In this document: piece by piece, positions 37,630-46,802 of the stretch | Position numbering within the stretch: the stretch's first letter is position 1 | Layout of the letters: every line of letters starts with the position of its first letter | Assembly: GCF_010681825.2 (NCBI RefSeq) | Contig: NZ_CP066776.1 | Location: 248,001-312,000 of the forward strand | Source: Sulfuriroseicoccus oceanibius | GTDB taxonomy: Bacteria > Verrucomicrobiota > Verrucomicrobiia > Verrucomicrobiales > SLCJ01 | DNA: 64,000 nucleotides | Direction of reading: 5' to 3' | Made by a program: the position numbers and the translations under genes | The notes under the pieces: generated by a model | The model's database searches: none | What the model was told of the DNA's origin: nothing | The model's input: the letters and a program-made list of their open reading frames with translations, nothing else

Positions 37630-38967
37630 GGTTATGTACGTCAAGTTCTGCAAAAAGGGCTTTGAAGGATGATGATCAGGCTGCGGACGTTTGATTTGAA
37701 GTAAGGCTGAGCTTTTGGGCTTCTTTGAGGTGATCCATGTTCAGGTAGCGGTGTTGATCGATCCACTGCTCATGGACTTGATGCGTGACAGCCCGGATTA
37801 AACGTTGGGCTGCAGCCTTGTTGGGGAAGGTTCGGATAATGTGCGTACGACGCTTAATCTCCTCATTGAGTCGCTCGAGCATATTCGTACTTTTGAGATG
37901 CTTGTGATGCTCTCTGGGAAGTCGATAAAAGGTAAGCGTTTCTTCGATCTCACTTTCGACCCAGTCACAGAGCTTGTGGTATTTGCCTCCCCACTTCGCC
38001 AACCATGCCCGCAGATCCTGACGCGCTTCATTGATGTCTCGACGGTCATAGATCCAGCGCAGCTCAGTGCAGCAGTCGTCGTCATGCTTGCGAGGTAGAT
38101 GATCAAGAGCGTTGCGAAGGAAGTGGACGTAGCAGCGTTGCCATAGCGCCTCGGGAAGCACTTCGCTGATAGCTCGTCGCAGGCCGGCATGGTTATCAGT
38201 CACGCAGAACTCAACACCCGTCAGTCCGCGTTGCTTGAGTTGAAGTAGGAAGTTCTTCCAGCTGCTTCCGCTTTCCCTTTGATCGAGCTCGGTCGCAAGG
38301 ACCTCCCGTCGCCCATCCCAACTGATGCCAATGGCGATCAACACAGCCTGGCTGCGCACCACGCCGTTCTCCCGAACCTTTTCGTACCGGGCATCCAGGA
38401 TGAGATAGGGATAGGCATGGCTGAGCTTGCGTCGGGCGAAGTTCTCAAGCTCTTCATCCAACGTTTTGTTCAGCCTGCTTACCACACTGGCGCTAACTCG
38501 GTGACCACAGAGCTCCTCGGTGATCTGCGCGACTTTACGTGTCGAGACGCCCTGCACGTACATTTCGATCAGGGTGCTTACCAAAGCCTTCTCGCTGCGT
38601 TGATAGCGATCGAAGATCTCGGTGCTGAAGAGTCCGTCGCGATCTTGAGGAACGCGCAGCTCGATCCTTCCTACCCGTGTCAGGAGACTGCGTTGATAAC
38701 TGCCGCTGCGATAACCTCGGCGTCTGTCGCTGCGTTCTGATTTTACCGCCTGGAGTGTCTCGTTCATTTCTTCTTCGAGCATCTCCTGCATCAATTTCTG
38801 AACCAAGGGCCTCAGAAAATCTTCCTGCTCGGCAAGAATACTTTTCAACTGCGGCGTTGTGGTCTTATCTGGTCGTGGGGTCATGGTGTGACGATTAGGG
38901 GTTCTTGTTTTGTTAAAAACCTAATCAATCATCATGACCCTTTTTGCAGAAGCTTTGGCACACTACC
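37630..38967 (-). mobile_element. Complete IS256-family insertion sequence (1338 bp)
   Basis: Terminal inverted repeats of 30 bp match at 22 positions. The left end begins GGTTATGTACGTCAAG and the right end, read inward, GGTAGTGTGCCAAAGC; both share TTCTGCAAAAAGGG. The ends are flanked by perfect 8-bp direct repeats (AAGGAGCG), the size IS256 elements produce. One intact transposase gene fills the element. It lies in a non-coding repeat, so it breaks no gene, and the perfect target duplication suggests a recent insertion. Confidence 0.95.
37676..38884 (-). CDS. IS256-family transposase
   Basis: A 402-residue mutator-type DDE transposase, full length with no frameshift. Catalytic residues fall in LILDARYEKVRENG (first Asp), FCVTDNHAGLRRAI (second Asp) and NMLERLNEEIKRRT (Glu). 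SGSSWKNFLLQLKQRGL and WQRCYVHFLRNALDHLP are the family-typical blocks. The N-terminal third (LLTRVGRIELRVPQDRDG) binds DNA. The start ATG at 38884 is 84 nt inside the right end. Apparently functional. Confidence 0.97.
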   Translation of the reverse strand: MTPRPDKTTTPQLKSILAEQEDFLRPLVQKLMQEMLEEEMNETLQAVKSERSDRRRGYRSGSYQRSLLTRVGRIELRVPQDRDGLFSTEIFDRYQRSEKALVSTLIEMYVQGVSTRKVAQITEELCGHRVSASVVSRLNKTLDEELENFARRKLSHAYPYLILDARYEKVRENGVVRSQAVLIAIGISWDGRREVLATELDQRESGSSWKNFLLQLKQRGLTGVEFCVTDNHAGLRRAISEVLPEALWQRCYVHFLRNALDHLPRKHDDDCCTELRWIYDRRDINEARQDLRAWLAKWGGKYHKLCDWVESEIEETLTFYRLPREHHKHLKSTNMLERLNEEIKRRTHIIRTFPNKAAAQRLIRAVTHQVHEQWIDQHRYLNMDHLKEAQKLSLTSNQTSAA

Positions 38968-38975
38968 AAGGAGCG
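38968..38975. repeat. Right 8-bp target-site duplication of the IS
   Basis: AAGGAGCG, identical to 37622-37629, immediately outside the right inverted repeat. Confidence 0.93.
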
Positions 38976-39451
38976 CAGCGACCACTCTCCTCATTTCAGC
39001 CCCACGTTATCTCCCACGAGCGAGCAACGAACTCTAAACAACTCAATCCTCCCAATCCTATCATCTGCGGAAAAAACGCGACCTGTGATGCTCGACGCTC
39101 CCCTTCCCCACCGCCGGAGCTGGACGCCCTCCGCGTCTTCGCGTCTCTGCGTGAGCATTTCCCAACGACGACAGGAATGCCGTCCCTCCAGCGCTGCACT
39201 CGTGACGGTGTCCCCAGTCCTACGGCAGGAGTGCCGTAGCTCCATCGGGGATTGTTATTCGTGCGGTTCTCGTTGTTCTCTACAACCAACGAATAAGTCG
39301 TCAGACCTCAATCCCATCCATCCTGCAATCTGCGGAAAAAACGCGACCTGTGGTGCTCGTTGCCTCCTTCACCGCCGCCGGAGCTCAAAGCCCTCTGCGT
39401 CTCCGCGTCTCCGCGTGAGTATCTCCCACCGCCTACAGCCGACCACTCCGA
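38976..39451. repeat. Mosaic intergenic repeats, right side of the IS
   Basis: Continues the interrupted repeat (CAGCGACCACTC). The phrases ATCTGCGGAAAAAACGCGAC (39062, and CAATCTGCGGAAAAAACG near 39327) and CGTCTCTGCGTGAGCA follow. The hairpin CTACGGC-AGGAGT-GCCGTAG lies at 39220-39239. Two partly duplicated stretches (39040-39160 and 39305-39425) share order and wording. No gene. Confidence 0.75.
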
Positions 39452-39484
39452 CAAAAAAAGCCGCTCCCATCACAGGAGCGGCTT
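39452..39484 (-). terminator. Intrinsic terminator of fabV
   Basis: On the minus strand AGCCGCTCC and GGAGCGGCT form a 9-bp stem with a 7-nt loop, followed by seven or more Ts, 28 nt after the fabV stop. Confidence 0.92.
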
Positions 39485-39512
39485 CTAATTTATGAATTTC
39501 AACCGTCAGCGC

Positions 39513-40697
39513 TTAGGCCGATGGAAGCTCGCGCACCGGATCGGTGTCGGCTTCGTAGTCGACGCCCTCAAGGCCGAATCCGAACAAACGGAGGAACTCG
39601 GTCTGATAACCGTCGAAATCCGAGATCTCGGTCAGGTTCTCGGTGGTCACCGACTCCCACACGTCGTTGATGTGCGCCTGGATGTCGTCGGACATTTCCC
39701 AGTCGTCGATGCGGATGCGGCCCTTTTCGTCGAGGGTCGGTCCGTTTTCAGCTGTGAAGTGATCGGCGAACAAACGCTGGATCTGCTCGATGCAGCCCTC
39801 GTGCGTACCCTTCTCCTTCATCACCTTGTAGAGGAGCGAGATGTAAAGCGGCACCACAGGGATGGCCGAGCTCGCCTGGGTGACGAGTGCTTTGTTCACT
39901 GAAACCACCGAAGTACCGGCACCGAAGCGCTCGTTCATGTTCTTGGCGGTCTCTTCGAGATGGAGTTTGGCGCGACCGATGGTGCCTTCCGTGTACACCG
40001 CCCAAGTCAGCTCAGGCCCAATGTACGAGTAGGCCACGGTCTTGAAGCCATCGGCAAGCACGCCGGCTTCTTCCATGGCGTCGATCCAAAGCTGCCAATC
40101 TTCGCCGCCCATGACCTTCACGGTCTGGTCGATCTCATCCTGGCTGGCTGGCTCGATGGTGACCTCTTCGATCTGAGCGAGGTCGGTGTTGAGGTTCTTG
40201 TTGGTGTAAGTCTGGCCGATTGGCTTGAGCACCGAGCGGTAAGCTTCGCCTGTGTCCGGATCGTTGCGGCGAGGAGAAGCCAACGAGTAGATCACCATGT
40301 CGACCTGGCCGAGGTCTTCTTTGATGGTGTCGATCACCTTCTTCTTCATCTCGTGAGAGAAGGCGTCGCCGTTGAAGCTCTTCGAGTAGAGACCTGCCTC
40401 GTGGGCTGCTTTTTCAAAGGCCACCGCGTTGTACCAACCGGCGGTTCCAGTCTTGCGCTCGGTGCCTTCCTTTTCGAAGAACACACCAACCGTCGATGCA
40501 CCGGAGCCGAATGCCGGCACGATGCGCGAAGCAAGTCCGTAGCCAGTCGACGACCCGATCACCAAGACTCGCTTCGGTCCATCCTCCAAGGCGGGCTGGG
40601 ACTTCACGTAATCGATTTGTTCCTGCACGTTGGCGGCACATCCGTCCGGGTGCGCGGTGGTGCAGATGAATCCACGGGTCTTTGGCTTGATGATCAT
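39513..40697 (-). CDS. fabV: Enoyl-ACP (trans-2-enoyl-CoA) reductase FabV
   Basis: A 394-residue NADH-dependent reductase of the final step of fatty acid elongation. The N-terminus MIIKPKTRGFICTTAHPDGC is diagnostic. The nucleotide loop is VLVIGSSTGYGLASRI. The active site has the FabV Y-x8-K spacing in VYTEGTIGRAKLHLE. FGAGTSVVSVNKALVTQASS and VPLYISLLYKVMKEKG follow. FabV replaces or backs up FabI; this isozyme is known in other bacteria for insensitivity to triclosan. Monocistronic with a terminator. Confidence 0.96.
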   Translation of the reverse strand: MIIKPKTRGFICTTAHPDGCAANVQEQIDYVKSQPALEDGPKRVLVIGSSTGYGLASRIVPAFGSGASTVGVFFEKEGTERKTGTAGWYNAVAFEKAAHEAGLYSKSFNGDAFSHEMKKKVIDTIKEDLGQVDMVIYSLASPRRNDPDTGEAYRSVLKPIGQTYTNKNLNTDLAQIEEVTIEPASQDEIDQTVKVMGGEDWQLWIDAMEEAGVLADGFKTVAYSYIGPELTWAVYTEGTIGRAKLHLEETAKNMNERFGAGTSVVSVNKALVTQASSAIPVVPLYISLLYKVMKEKGTHEGCIEQIQRLFADHFTAENGPTLDEKGRIRIDDWEMSDDIQAHINDVWESVTTENLTEISDFDGYQTEFLRLFGFGLEGVDYEADTDPVRELPSA

Positions 40698-40799
40698 GTC
40701 AGTGCGTCGTGTGGTTGAAAATACGAATGGCTAATGTGAGCGGGGATCCGGTACTTGGCAACCCTGCCTTTGATGCGATTGCATCCGCCACCCGGCAAG

Positions 40800-40837
40800 A
40801 GAAATCCCGCCTCGGCGGTGAATTGCCGGGGCGGGAT
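40800..40837 (-). terminator. Probable terminator of the glycine-zipper gene
   Basis: On the minus strand ATCCCGCC pairs with GGCGGGAT across a GC-rich internal hairpin, followed by TTTCTCTT. It is weaker than the others because the T-run is interrupted. Confidence 0.5.
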
Positions 40838-40888
40838 CAATGCGATTTATTAGCCTACGTGGCAAGCTCTTATGCGCGCTATGCAGGA

Positions 40889-41308
40889 TTAACGTGCGTA
40901 CATGTCCGCGAGTTGGCGGGCGCTTGGGATGCCGTGGTACTGCTCACCACGAGGTCCGGCCCATACATTGCCCTGCACACGACGCAGCGTGATGTTTTCA
41001 TAACTACCGTTGCTGTTGCGAATGGTGACCACCTGGGTGTTGGCGCGCGATGCCTCGGCCTGGGCGGCGTTGGCGCGGTCGCGGGTGGCGCCCATTTGGT
41101 TACCGACGAGGCCGCCGAGGCCCGCACCGATGAGCGCGCCCGTGGCGGAGTGACCGGAGCCCATGTTGTTGCCGATCACCGCACCAAGAGCGGCACCGGT
41201 ACCAGCTCCCACGGCAGTTCCCGTGCCCTGAGCGGTTTCACAACTGACAAACGAAAGCGACATCACGCTGGATGCCGCGACTACTGCGAGCGACTTGAGA
41301 TACTTCAT
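40889..41308 (-). CDS. Glycine-zipper outer-membrane lipoprotein
   Basis: A 139-residue protein with a lipoprotein-type signal (MKYLKSLAVVAASSVMSLSF then VSC; Cys23 as lipidation site, an imperfect lipobox). A glycine zipper at about residues 28-75 follows (VGAGTGAALGAVIGNNMG, ALIGAGLGGLVGNQMG), as in the 17-kDa surface antigen/OmpA-linked families. The C-terminal domain (NGSYENITLRRVQGNVWAGP) is soluble. It probably stabilises the outer envelope. Expressed alone. Confidence 0.82.
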   Translation of the reverse strand: MKYLKSLAVVAASSVMSLSFVSCETAQGTGTAVGAGTGAALGAVIGNNMGSGHSATGALIGAGLGGLVGNQMGATRDRANAAQAEASRANTQVVTIRNSNGSYENITLRRVQGNVWAGPRGEQYHGIPSARQLADMYAR

Positions 41309-41517
41309 ACAAGAGGTGGGTTTAAAAGTTTATCCGGGCTGCTACCGAAGCGAAACCAAGGACTGATTATGATGACGGTAATTTCGCGAATCAACAAGCG
41401 CCAATAATCAAAGAGCGCGTCACAAAATTTACGTACTCTGACGCTCAGCGGATCCGATAGATCCCCCCGAATATCGCGAACCGAGCACAGCGAATGCGGG
41501 CGGTCACTGCGGAATAC

Positions 41518-42155
41518 TCACGCAGAGACGCAAAGACGCAGAGGGCCTCCAGCTCCGGCGGAGGGGTAGATTGCATCGGTCATCTCCGATCGCGCTTTTT
41601 TCCGCAGATCACAGGATGGGGAGGATTGAGAGCCAAATCGTTGGTCGCAGAGAATCACATCAACCGCACGACCTCCATTCCCCGCTGGAGCTACGGCACT
41701 CCTGCCGTAGATGATCGACGCCGTCACTCCCTCGGGTAAGGCACCGCCGGTCAAACGTCGTACTCAGAGAAACCTGCCCTCTCAGAATCAGGCACGCGCA
41801 GCGCTGGTGGGTCAGCATTCCTGCCGACAATGGGAGAGGCTCACGCGAAGACGCAAAGAGCCTCCAGCTCCGGCGGTGGGGTAGGTTGCACCGGTCATCT
41901 CAGATCGCGTTTTCTTTCCGCAGATTACAGGATGGGGAGGATTGAGAGCCAAATCGTTGGTCGCAGAGAATCACATCAACCGCACGACCTCCATTCCCCG
42001 CTGGAGCTACGGCACTCCTGCCGTAGATGATCGACGCCGTCACTCCTTCGGGTAAGGCACCGCCGGTCAAACGTCGTACTCAGAGAAACCTGCCCTCTCA
42101 GAATCAGGCACGCGCAGCGCTGGTGGGTCGGCATTCCTGCCGACAATGGGAGAGG
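41518..42155. repeat. Tandem direct repeat, two units of about 320 bp
   Basis: Units at 41518-41839 and 41840-42155, with a partial third start at 42156, are about 95% identical. Each contains CTCACGCAGAGACGCAAAG, CCTCCAGCTCCGGCGG, CCGCAGAT..ACAGGATGGGGAGG, TGGAGCTACGGCACTCCTGC (hairpin 41691-41710 and 42007-42026), GGGTAAGGCACCGCCGG and CGCAGCGCTGGTGGGTC with the hairpin at 41811-41828 and 42127-42144. It is the longest clean duplication in the window and carries no gene. Confidence 0.92.
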
Positions 42156-42275
42156 CTCACGCAGAGACGCAAAGAGCCTCCAGCTCCGGCGGAGGGAAAG
42201 GGGATCTCAGTCATCGAGGGGCGCAACTCCATCCGCAGAATCGACGTCATCTGCGGATCACAAAAGCGCGTCCCC

Positions 42276-43361
42276 TTAGCCCTGCTGGCCGCGCTGGCGC
42301 ATCGCGTGGTCGCACAGCACAAGCGCGGTCATGGCCTCGACGAGAGGCACTGCGCGTGGCAGCACGCATGGATCGTGGCGACCTTTGCCCTTGAGCTCGG
42401 TTTCCTGGCCTTCGTTGTCGACCGTCTCCTGACTGGTCATGATGGTCGCCGTTGGCTTGAACGCGACACGGAACTCAATCGGCATGCCATTGGTGATCCC
42501 GCCCTGCACCCCACCGGAGCGGTTGCTGGTGGTGACGACCTTGCCGTCCTCATCGAGACGGAATGGGTCGTTGTGCTCGCGGCCGGTGAGCAACGTCCCG
42601 GCGAAGCCGGAGCCGATCTCAAACCCTTTGGTCGCAGGCAAGGAAAGCATCCCCTTCGCCAGGTCCGCTTCGATGCGGTCGAAAACCGGCTCACCCCATC
42701 CGGCTGGCACGCCGCGCACGACGCACTCGATGGTGCCACCGAGCGAGTTGCCGTCGGCACGTGCCGCTTTCACAGCATCGATCATGGCATCCACCATCTC
42801 CGGATCACCGGTACGCACGATGTTGGACTCGATCTGCTCAAACGTAACCGTAGCCGGATCGACGTTCGCGTTAAGGTCGCGGATGGACGCCACCCACGGC
42901 AAAATTTCAATCTCCGGCGCAATCGTGGCCAGCACCTTCTTCGCCACCGCGGCGGCTGCCACGCGGCCGATCGTTTCACGTGCCGACGCACGGCCACCTC
43001 CATTCGGGTTCCGGCGTCCGTACTTGGCATCGTAGGTGTAGTCCGCGTGCGACGGACGGTACTTCTTGGCCATCTCGTCGTAGGCCGACGGACGGTGATC
43101 TTTGTTGCGCACGATCACGGCAATCGGAGTGCCGGTGGTCAGCCCATCGTAGACGCCCGACAAAATCTCCGCCTCATCCGCCTCGTTGCGTGGTGTGGTG
43201 ATCTCACTTTGCCCTGGGCGGCGGCGGTCCAAATCCACCTGAATGTCCGCTTCGCTCAGCGCAATGCCGGAAGGACAACCGTCAATCACCACGCCAACCC
43301 CACCACCGTGGGACTCACCAAATGTGGAGATGCGAAAGAGTGTGCCGAACTGAGAAGACAT
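42276..43361 (-). CDS. aroC: Chorismate synthase
   Basis: A 361-residue enzyme that converts EPSP to chorismate with reduced FMN, the last common step to aromatic amino acids. Signature blocks are [58 protein letters not shown] and [36 protein letters not shown] and [20 protein letters not shown] lie near the end. All known catalytic His and Arg contexts are present. The ATG at 43361 gives the standard MSSQFGTLF start. The metallophosphoesterase gene lies upstream on the same strand (148 nt). Confidence 0.96.
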   Translation of the reverse strand: MSSQFGTLFRISTFGESHGGGVGVVIDGCPSGIALSEADIQVDLDRRRPGQSEITTPRNEADEAEILSGVYDGLTTGTPIAVIVRNKDHRPSAYDEMAKKYRPSHADYTYDAKYGRRNPNGGGRASARETIGRVAAAAVAKKVLATIAPEIEILPWVASIRDLNANVDPATVTFEQIESNIVRTGDPEMVDAMIDAVKAARADGNSLGGTIECVVRGVPAGWGEPVFDRIEADLAKGMLSLPATKGFEIGSGFAGTLLTGREHNDPFRLDEDGKVVTTSNRSGGVQGGITNGMPIEFRVAFKPTATIMTSQETVDNEGQETELKGKGRHDPCVLPRAVPLVEAMTALVLCDHAMRQRGQQG

Positions 43362-43509
43362 AATCGTAGTGCTGCGTTGGGTTCTCCCTTCCCTGCCAAC
43401 CGGTCGCCGCAGGGTCATCGGGAGCCGCATCATTCCCCTGATGCCCCACCGGGTCAAGGGCTCACTCGGCTCGGCACGCCGCAACATACGCTCGGCCGTG
43501 GCCGTCGCG

Positions 43510-44370
43510 TCACGCCCCGAGACTCTCCCACGACGCATGCCACACACGCCCCGCCGTCACCCAGCGCCCATCCTTGCCGCGCACGATCTTGCGCACCGTG
43601 ATCCCTTCAACATCCAAATCGCAAGCCACGCGCCCCGCCAACGGCTGAAAGGCACCCGTATTGATCAACGTCCGGCCGCCGCGTCGCCCCGACCACACAC
43701 CCGCCCGATGAATGTGCCCGAAAACCATTACCCGCACATCCGGCGCGTACTCGTCGAGGAAACGGTCCACATAGCCCAACGCAGCCATCCGCGTGGAAAT
43801 CAACCGCCACGCGGCGCTCGGTGGCCAAAACGCACGCAACAACACGCGGATCAATCCATTCACACGCGAAGTCACCTTGCGTACGGGAGGATGAAAACAG
43901 CCAGCCCAGTCCCGCGCCAACGCCAGTCGCTGGTCGAGTGTCTTCACCTCGCCATGCTCGCACGCTACTCGCTCCAGCGCAGGCCGTGCCCGCTCGAGCC
44001 CACCACTCCACGGCGAACCATATGGAAAACACACATCCCCGTGTGTCACCAACACCTTGCGCCCAGCTGCCCACAAACAGCCAACAGGCTCGGCATCGGG
44101 ATCGTGGTTGCCTCGCGTGCGCACCACGGCCACGCCGCACGCCCCCGTCATCTGGATCAGAGCATCGTACTGTTTCAGCGATTCCGAGGCCAACTGAGAA
44201 GAGCAATCCTCGGTTGTGTCCCCATTCAGTACCAAGGTGGTGACGCCCTCCATCAGCGGGCGGAATTCGTCCACCGACCGGCAGATCGACCCGGGGTGCC
44301 CGAGATGCAGGTCGGACAGAATCCGCACCACGCCATCTTCGGGCAAATCAAGATCGGGGGAGACGGGCAT
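43510..44370 (-). CDS. Metallophosphoesterase, calcineurin-like
   Basis: A 286-residue binuclear-metal hydrolase. The metal motifs appear in order: ILSDLHLGH (near residue 18), [26 protein letters not shown] and [11 protein letters not shown], then LINTGAF. A basic insertion ([18 protein letters not shown]) between them may touch membranes or nucleic acid. The substrate is unknown (UDP-diacylglucosamine-type and nucleotide substrates are both known in the superfamily). The ATG at 44370 is used; a TTG 30 codons upstream is the only longer option. Confidence 0.88.
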   Translation of the reverse strand: MPVSPDLDLPEDGVVRILSDLHLGHPGSICRSVDEFRPLMEGVTTLVLNGDTTEDCSSQLASESLKQYDALIQMTGACGVAVVRTRGNHDPDAEPVGCLWAAGRKVLVTHGDVCFPYGSPWSGGLERARPALERVACEHGEVKTLDQRLALARDWAGCFHPPVRKVTSRVNGLIRVLLRAFWPPSAAWRLISTRMAALGYVDRFLDEYAPDVRVMVFGHIHRAGVWSGRRGGRTLINTGAFQPLAGRVACDLDVEGITVRKIVRGKDGRWVTAGRVWHASWESLGA

Positions 44371-44540
44371 CGGATCAACAAAGGGTCGGCTCACCCTGCC
44401 CAGCACCGGACTATAGTCAACTCGCCCGGCGAGCAGCTCCGACCTGCGATGCGAACGCAAATTTGCAAATCCTGCCCACTAGGATTGATCCCGCTGCCAT
44501 TTTCTGGAATCAGTTCCCACCTGCACCGCGATCCCCGCCC

Positions 44541-45230
44541 ATGCGTAAGTTTTCAATCTCCCATCTTCTCACCGCAGGAGCCCTCGTCCTGACGGCCTGT
44601 TCGCTCACCAGTTGCAAGGTGATGCAGAGCGCCGATGTAAAACAAAAGAACGAGGCTCTCGAACGCTATTCCCTGATCTACGATCTGGAAGAACAAGGCA
44701 TCAACGAGGCCGACCTCCCCCCCGAGGACCGCGACCTGACCGATGAAGAACGCGCCGCCGCACACAAAATCCGGCAAATGCGGGAACAGGAACGCCGCGC
44801 CGCACAAGAGACGGCAAAGCCCCGCTACCTGACCCGCGCCATCTACGTCAAAAAGCCGGAGCCCTCGGAAGTCGCCGTATCGACGGACAAGCAGGAGCCC
44901 GCAGCGGCCCAGCCCATCGAGAACGCCACAGCTCAACCGGTCACCAAGCCAGCGGCCAAACCAAAGCGCACACAGACCGCCGGGGCCAAACCAAAGCAGG
45001 AAAAACCAAAAGTCGCAGTCGCCCAGCCAAAGCCTGCAGCCGATGAAGCACCTGCCGACGAGCCAGATCCACAGCCTCAAGAAGTGGTCCAGAGCGAACG
45101 CGTCGTCCTTCCTGCGGGTGAAGACGCAGAAGTCCTCGTCGATATCCCTGGACTCATCCCAGTCGACAACGAGAAGAAGCCCTTCGCCAAGGACCCCGTC
45201 GACGAAGTCGGCCTCTACCCTGAGTATTGA
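44541..45230 (+). CDS. Pro/Ala/Lys-rich lipoprotein, unknown
   Basis: A 229-residue protein. The N-terminus MRKFSISHLLTAGALVLTAC followed by SLTSC carries two possible lipobox cysteines (20 and 25). Residues 35-100 are highly charged and helical (EEQGINEADLPPEDRDLTDE, AHKIRQMREQERRAAQ). Residues 110-190 are a PAKPK-type low-complexity linker like the periplasm-spanning tails of TonB-like proteins. The last 40 residues (AGEDAEVLVDIPGLIPVD) may bind a partner. It is probably anchored in a membrane facing the periplasm. No family recognised. Confidence 0.72.
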   Translation: MRKFSISHLLTAGALVLTACSLTSCKVMQSADVKQKNEALERYSLIYDLEEQGINEADLPPEDRDLTDEERAAAHKIRQMREQERRAAQETAKPRYLTRAIYVKKPEPSEVAVSTDKQEPAAAQPIENATAQPVTKPAAKPKRTQTAGAKPKQEKPKVAVAQPKPAADEAPADEPDPQPQEVVQSERVVLPAGEDAEVLVDIPGLIPVDNEKKPFAKDPVDEVGLYPEY

Positions 45231-45438
45231 TTACGACATCCTTTTGCCCCGGATCGCGGCGCTGCAGGATAAACACCCTCCAATCGCCGCCCCTTCAGGC
45301 AGCCATCGAATGCCCTCAGCCAGGAATGGCGCCAACTTAGGGTGCGTCGCAGTGTCTTGATCGGCCATCGTGAGGGAGCTGCGCCTTGGCGGCATCGTAC
45401 GCTCGGCCAAGGAAGGGCGGGCGGAGTTACCTGGGGGG

Positions 45439-45626
45439 GCGCTCGCCTGAGGCTCGCTGACCCCAGACTGGTATGAGACGCGCTTTCAGCGCGGCGTTGG
45501 GGGCTAGGTTAGTGCCATTCCCCTCAGTCACCTCCAAGAGGCCGTCGCGAAGCGACGCATTACAGCGTTAGCCGGAGGTTTCAACCTCCGGAACCAGATC
45601 AAAGAAAAACGCGTCCCGAAGGGACG
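45439..45626. repeat. Triple-hairpin family and tandem-unit family, inverted copy
   Basis: 45439-45500 is an inverted copy of the start of the 30704 unit (GCGCT-TTC-AGCGC at 45480-45492). It is followed by CGTCGC-GAA-GCGACG (45543-45557), a TTACAGCGTTAG linker, CCGGAGG-TTTCAA-CCTCCGG (45572-45591) and CGTCCC-GAA-GGGACG (45612-45626). The order and spacing of the three hairpins repeat those at 2998-3082. No gene is seen in 45231-45665. Confidence 0.8.
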
Positions 45627-45667
45627 GCTTACCCCGCTGCAAAGTTCAGCCGCCAATCAAACCCATC

Positions 45668-45702
45668 AAAAAAGGCGACACCCCGGAGGATGCCGCCTTT
45701 TT
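45668..45702. terminator. Bidirectional-looking terminator after rfbA
   Basis: AAAAAAGGCG and CGCCTTTTTC pair across about 16 nt. Read on the minus strand, it ends rfbA (stop at 45723) with a T-run; the A-run on the other side would serve plus-strand transcripts. Confidence 0.75.
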
Positions 45703-45722
45703 CGTAAGATCTCACCGAGTCC

Positions 45723-46610
45723 TTAGTGCCCGACCTGTTCGTCGCGCACCATTTCGAGGTACTCTTTGTTGTACGGGTTGCGCGTTTCGCCGATGAGCTC
45801 TTCGAGCTGAGCCAGGTCGATGAAGCCCATGTTGAAGGCAACTTCCTCCAGACACGCCACCTTATAACTCTGCTGACGCTCGATGGTCGCAATGTAGTGG
45901 CCGGCTTCGAGCAGGCTGCCCGGGGTTCCGGTGTCGAGCCACGCGATGCCGCGGCCCAGCAATTCCACCTTCAGTTCGCCATCGCTAAGGTAAGCGTTGT
46001 TCAAATCGGTAATCTCCAGCTCACCGCGAGCAGATGGCTCGAGCGCCTTGGTACGGGCCACGACCGACCCGTCGTAAACGTAGAGACCAGGCACCGCGTA
46101 CGAGCTCTTCGGTTCGGCAGGTTTTTCCTCGATCGAGAGCACCTTGCCGTCTTTGTCGAACTCCACCACACCGAATCGCTCAGGATCGCGCACGTGGTAA
46201 CCAAAGACACAGGCACCGCCGTCTTGGTTCACGCCTTCGATCGCACGGCGGAAGAAGTCGAGCTTACCGTAGAAAATGTTGTCGCCCAAAATGAGCGTCG
46301 CTCCGGATCCAGCCAAGAACTCCTCGGCAATCAGGAATGCCTGGGCAATCCCCTCCGGCTTCGCCTGCTCGGCATACTCAATGCGGATGCCCAACTGCGA
46401 TCCATCCCCAAGAATTTCCTCGATCTGAGGCAAATCCTTCGGAGTCGAAATAATCAAGATCTCGCGGATCCCGCCCAACATCAACGTCGCCAATGGATAG
46501 TAGATCATCGGCTTGTCGTAAATCGGCAAGAGCTGCTTGCACGCGACGCGGGTCAATGGGTCGAGCCGTGTGCCAGCTCCCCCTGCGAGAATGATGCCTT
46601 TTTGCTGCAT
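45723..46610 (-). CDS. rfbA: Glucose-1-phosphate thymidylyltransferase
   Basis: A 295-residue nucleotidyltransferase that makes dTDP-glucose from dTTP and glucose-1-phosphate. Blocks are KGIILAGGAGTRLDPLTRV, KQLLPIYDKPMIYYPLATLM, YAEQAKPEGIAQAFLIAEEF, TLILGDNIFYG, VEFDKDGKVLSIEEKPAEPK and AWLDTGTPGSLLEA. The normal short RmlA form. The ATG at 46610 gives the usual MxxKGIILAGG start. The divergent neighbour (46803) is RmlC-like, so the two promoters in the 192-nt gap likely serve a deoxysugar function. rfbB and rfbD are not in the window. Confidence 0.95.
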   Translation of the reverse strand: MQQKGIILAGGAGTRLDPLTRVACKQLLPIYDKPMIYYPLATLMLGGIREILIISTPKDLPQIEEILGDGSQLGIRIEYAEQAKPEGIAQAFLIAEEFLAGSGATLILGDNIFYGKLDFFRRAIEGVNQDGGACVFGYHVRDPERFGVVEFDKDGKVLSIEEKPAEPKSSYAVPGLYVYDGSVVARTKALEPSARGELEITDLNNAYLSDGELKVELLGRGIAWLDTGTPGSLLEAGHYIATIERQQSYKVACLEEVAFNMGFIDLAQLEELIGETRNPYNKEYLEMVRDEQVGH

Positions 46611-46802
46611 GGCGGCACGATCACTCAAACAGCGATCAATGCCAAGACAGAATGAGGGGGAATCACAGCGCCACTCAATGGCTGGGTTTACCAACCAGAT
46701 ACCGGACACGACGCCGCGCAACGAGAACCAATCCAGCCGACTCCGCCTCCCCGTCGTCCTTACGGTTTACATCACCCCATCGCTGGGCTATCCGTTTCCA
46801 CG

